A DNA stretch of 64,000 nucleotides, taken from contig CP114486.1 in assembly GCA_027186245.1 (NCBI GenBank), positions 6,663,501 through 6,727,500 on the forward strand. The letters run 5' to 3'. The notes under the pieces are model-generated. The model worked only from the letters and a program-made list of their open reading frames with translations. It was not told the origin of the DNA and did not search any database. Both the position numbers and the translations under genes were made by a program. Shown here one piece after another: positions 62,543-64,000 of the stretch (position 1 is the stretch's first letter; every line of letters begins with the position of its first letter). This DNA comes from Coriaria nepalensis. Taxonomy: Eukaryota > Streptophyta > Magnoliopsida > Cucurbitales > Coriariaceae.

Positions 62543-63206
62543 TGTTAGAATTTCAAAGTTGAGAGCAAAAAACAGAATACACTTTGTTTTCTGATAAAAT
62601 TTGCTTACTTGCTAAAATGCAAGTTTTTCATTTCATTAATACTTAATAAAGAGATGATTACAAATCAGAACAATTACTAAAGTTAAAGTAAACTAAGACA
62701 TCTCTAATCAACTAGGATTAGAAGTTACAATACTAGATTGGACATTACAAAAGTGCTAAGTACAATCAAGCACACAAAAATAGCAAAAAAGCTGTTCTGT
62801 AAAAACAGTAAAGGCAAAAAGCTGTTACTGTAAAAACAGCTTTTGGCTTTGTGCTAAAACACCAAAAGTGAGATGATGGACTTTGGCATGCTTGATCTCG
62901 AAGCTTGAGGTCCAACCAACTTAAACAAACTTGCTTGAGGTTAGAGCAGCTCCATTTGAGGTAAAAAATTGCACTAAAACAGAAACTTCACAAGGCCAAA
63001 ATCAATAAAACAGTAAAAGCAAGATTAGGCCTCAAGTTGAGTTTTAATGATCCGATCACCTTCAAACCAATTGCAACAAGTCATAAATGATGAGAGGAAG
63101 CTAATGGAATTGGAGTCAATGCATTTGGATTAGGGAGTCAAAAAGTCAATGTTTTTGACTAATTTCCAATTGTGAAGTCACTAACCAAACAAGCAATCTT
63201 TAAACA
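62543..63206 (-). repeat. 5' LTR of the young copia element
   Basis: 664 bp, about 98.5 percent identical to 57868-58530. On the minus strand a TATA-like TTTATAAT-type sequence lies roughly 450 bp in (TTTGTAATG in this copy because of a transition). Confidence 0.97.
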
Positions 63207-63211
63207 TTGTT
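63207..63211. repeat. Target site duplication TTGTT, right copy
   Basis: Exact partner of 57863-57867. The unoccupied site would read TTGTT followed by CATATCAGC. Confidence 0.96.
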
Positions 63212-64000
63212 CATATCAGCAATGTTACATATGTCAGTAAATAAATAAAACATAACTACAATAATACGAAACACCTGCTGGCCACATGATTTGACGAGGT
63301 GTTTTAGATTTTATCAAGGAAAAACAAAAACAAATTCAGCTTTTTGTTTGATGTTGTTACAAGAAGCTCAATTTTAATTCTATATCTACTTTTATGATAA
63401 CTACTAGGAAAGTCAGTAGTGGCCAAGGGAACGGTCTCATCTCTGAGATCGGCTGGAGTGCCTGCACACCCTTTCCCTGTGCGTGCCTACGTAGGCATTT
63501 GGACCATCCGATTAAACCGTACGATTTAATCAGATGGTCCGAATGATTTTATGTGATTTTTATTAAGTTGTTTAATATAAATTTAATTTTTAGTATTAAT
63601 TGTGATTTTGAATTAAATCAAATTTGTATTTTTTTATTTCAGTTTAATTTATTTTTTAATTATTCAATGAGTTAGCTAATTTTATTAAACATGTCCGACC
63701 GACATCATAATGAACTTAAACTTATTGCGTAATTTGATATTATGAATATAAATTATTAATATAAATTGTTGTGTAAAATATGCCTAGACGGATATTATTA
63801 ATATAAATTTGACTTATAAATCCTAAATTCGTATTTTTTTTTCTTTCTTTAATTTTTTTTTAATTTCTGAATGAGTTACGTAATTCGATGATACTTAAAA
63901 TGATTTAAATAAACATAACTTAACTAATAATTGGTCTAAACATACATCATAATGAACTTAAAACATGATGTATAATCAACCCGTAGAGTTAAAGTCGACC
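63212..64000. other. AT-rich flank with palindromes
   Basis: Host or older repeat DNA that continues the lyase upstream flank across the copia insertion. No coding sequence recognised. The only structured part is the pair of palindromes at 63485-63546. Confidence 0.5.
63485..63546. repeat. Palindromic cluster (12-bp palindrome and long inverted repeat)
   Basis: GCCTACGTAGGC at 63485-63496 is a perfect palindrome. It adjoins a 22-23-bp inverted repeat, with GGACCATCCGATTAAA on the left and TTTAATCAGATGGTCC on the right, around a short CCGTACG-type centre (about 63495-63546, two or so mismatches). May be a miniature transposon remnant or an LTR piece. Confidence 0.7.

Larger units (their letters stand above)
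57868..63206 (-). mobile_element. Young, structurally complete Ty1/copia retrotransposon (5339 bp)
   Basis: LTRs of 663 bp (57868-58530) and 664 bp (62543-63206) have TG...CA ends. The target duplication TTGTT flanks it perfectly (57863-57867 and 63207-63211). The tRNA-Met primer site abuts the 5' LTR and a purine tract abuts the 3' LTR. The LTRs differ by about ten substitutions (nine of them transitions) and one 1-bp indel, roughly 1.5 percent. At the commonly assumed plant rate of 1.3e-8 per site per year that is near 0.6 million years. It is inserted 181 bp upstream of the lyase pseudogene start codon, in the same orientation. The RT style suggests the Tork/TAR group, tentatively. Confidence 0.97.

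Overview
The window is nuclear DNA of a flowering plant, most likely a eudicot. It is AT-rich, its genes are split by GT-AG introns, and it holds a starch synthase III gene, a senescence-regulator S40 gene, a family-4 rhamnogalacturonate lyase relic and many Ty1/copia, Ty3/gypsy and LINE remnants. The species cannot be named from the sequence alone. About four fifths of the window is transposon-derived.

Layout. (1) 1-11767, + strand: the 3' part of a soluble starch synthase III gene. Fourteen exons join into 998 codons without a break, covering three starch-binding CBM53 modules and the GT5/GT1 catalytic core. Intron 8 is swollen to 4.85 kb by an old antisense copia element with very short LTRs. 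Intron 4 has a GC donor and a perfectly duplicated acceptor. (2) 12.4-15.5 kb: a gypsy fragment in which gag runs straight into the polypurine tract and LTR with no pol, then a LINE ORF1 relic and a copia RNase H relic. (3) 15.5-17.6 kb: a pair of about 0.93-kb direct repeats. (4) 17.87-29.12 kb: one Ty3/gypsy chromovirus (Tekay/Del-like) with 3.2-kb LTRs, chromodomain remnant present, reverse transcriptase core deleted. (5) 29.1-51.2 kb: a mosaic of decayed copia elements of two related subfamilies, with plus and minus LTRs abutting tail to tail twice and a gypsy-like LTR fragment nested inside. (6) 53.4-54.2 kb: an intact, single-exon S40-family gene with a TATA-like box and a pyrimidine-rich leader. 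(7) 54.7-57.7 kb, - strand: a rhamnogalacturonate lyase gene recognisable from start codon to C-terminus but ruined by stops, frameshifts and a probable lost splice donor. (8) 57.87-63.21 kb, - strand: a young complete copia element with near-identical 663/664-bp LTRs, a perfect 5-bp target duplication, and only two nonsense codons in a 1315-codon polyprotein.

Only two host genes look functional: starch synthase III (plastid starch synthesis) and the S40 gene (nuclear, senescence-linked family). They are not functionally linked. I found no CRISPR, operon or other clearly new system. The features most worth a second look are the gag-only gypsy fragment, the repeated tail-to-tail LTR junctions, the intron 4 splice-site duplication, and the tandem repeats in the U3 of the young copia element.
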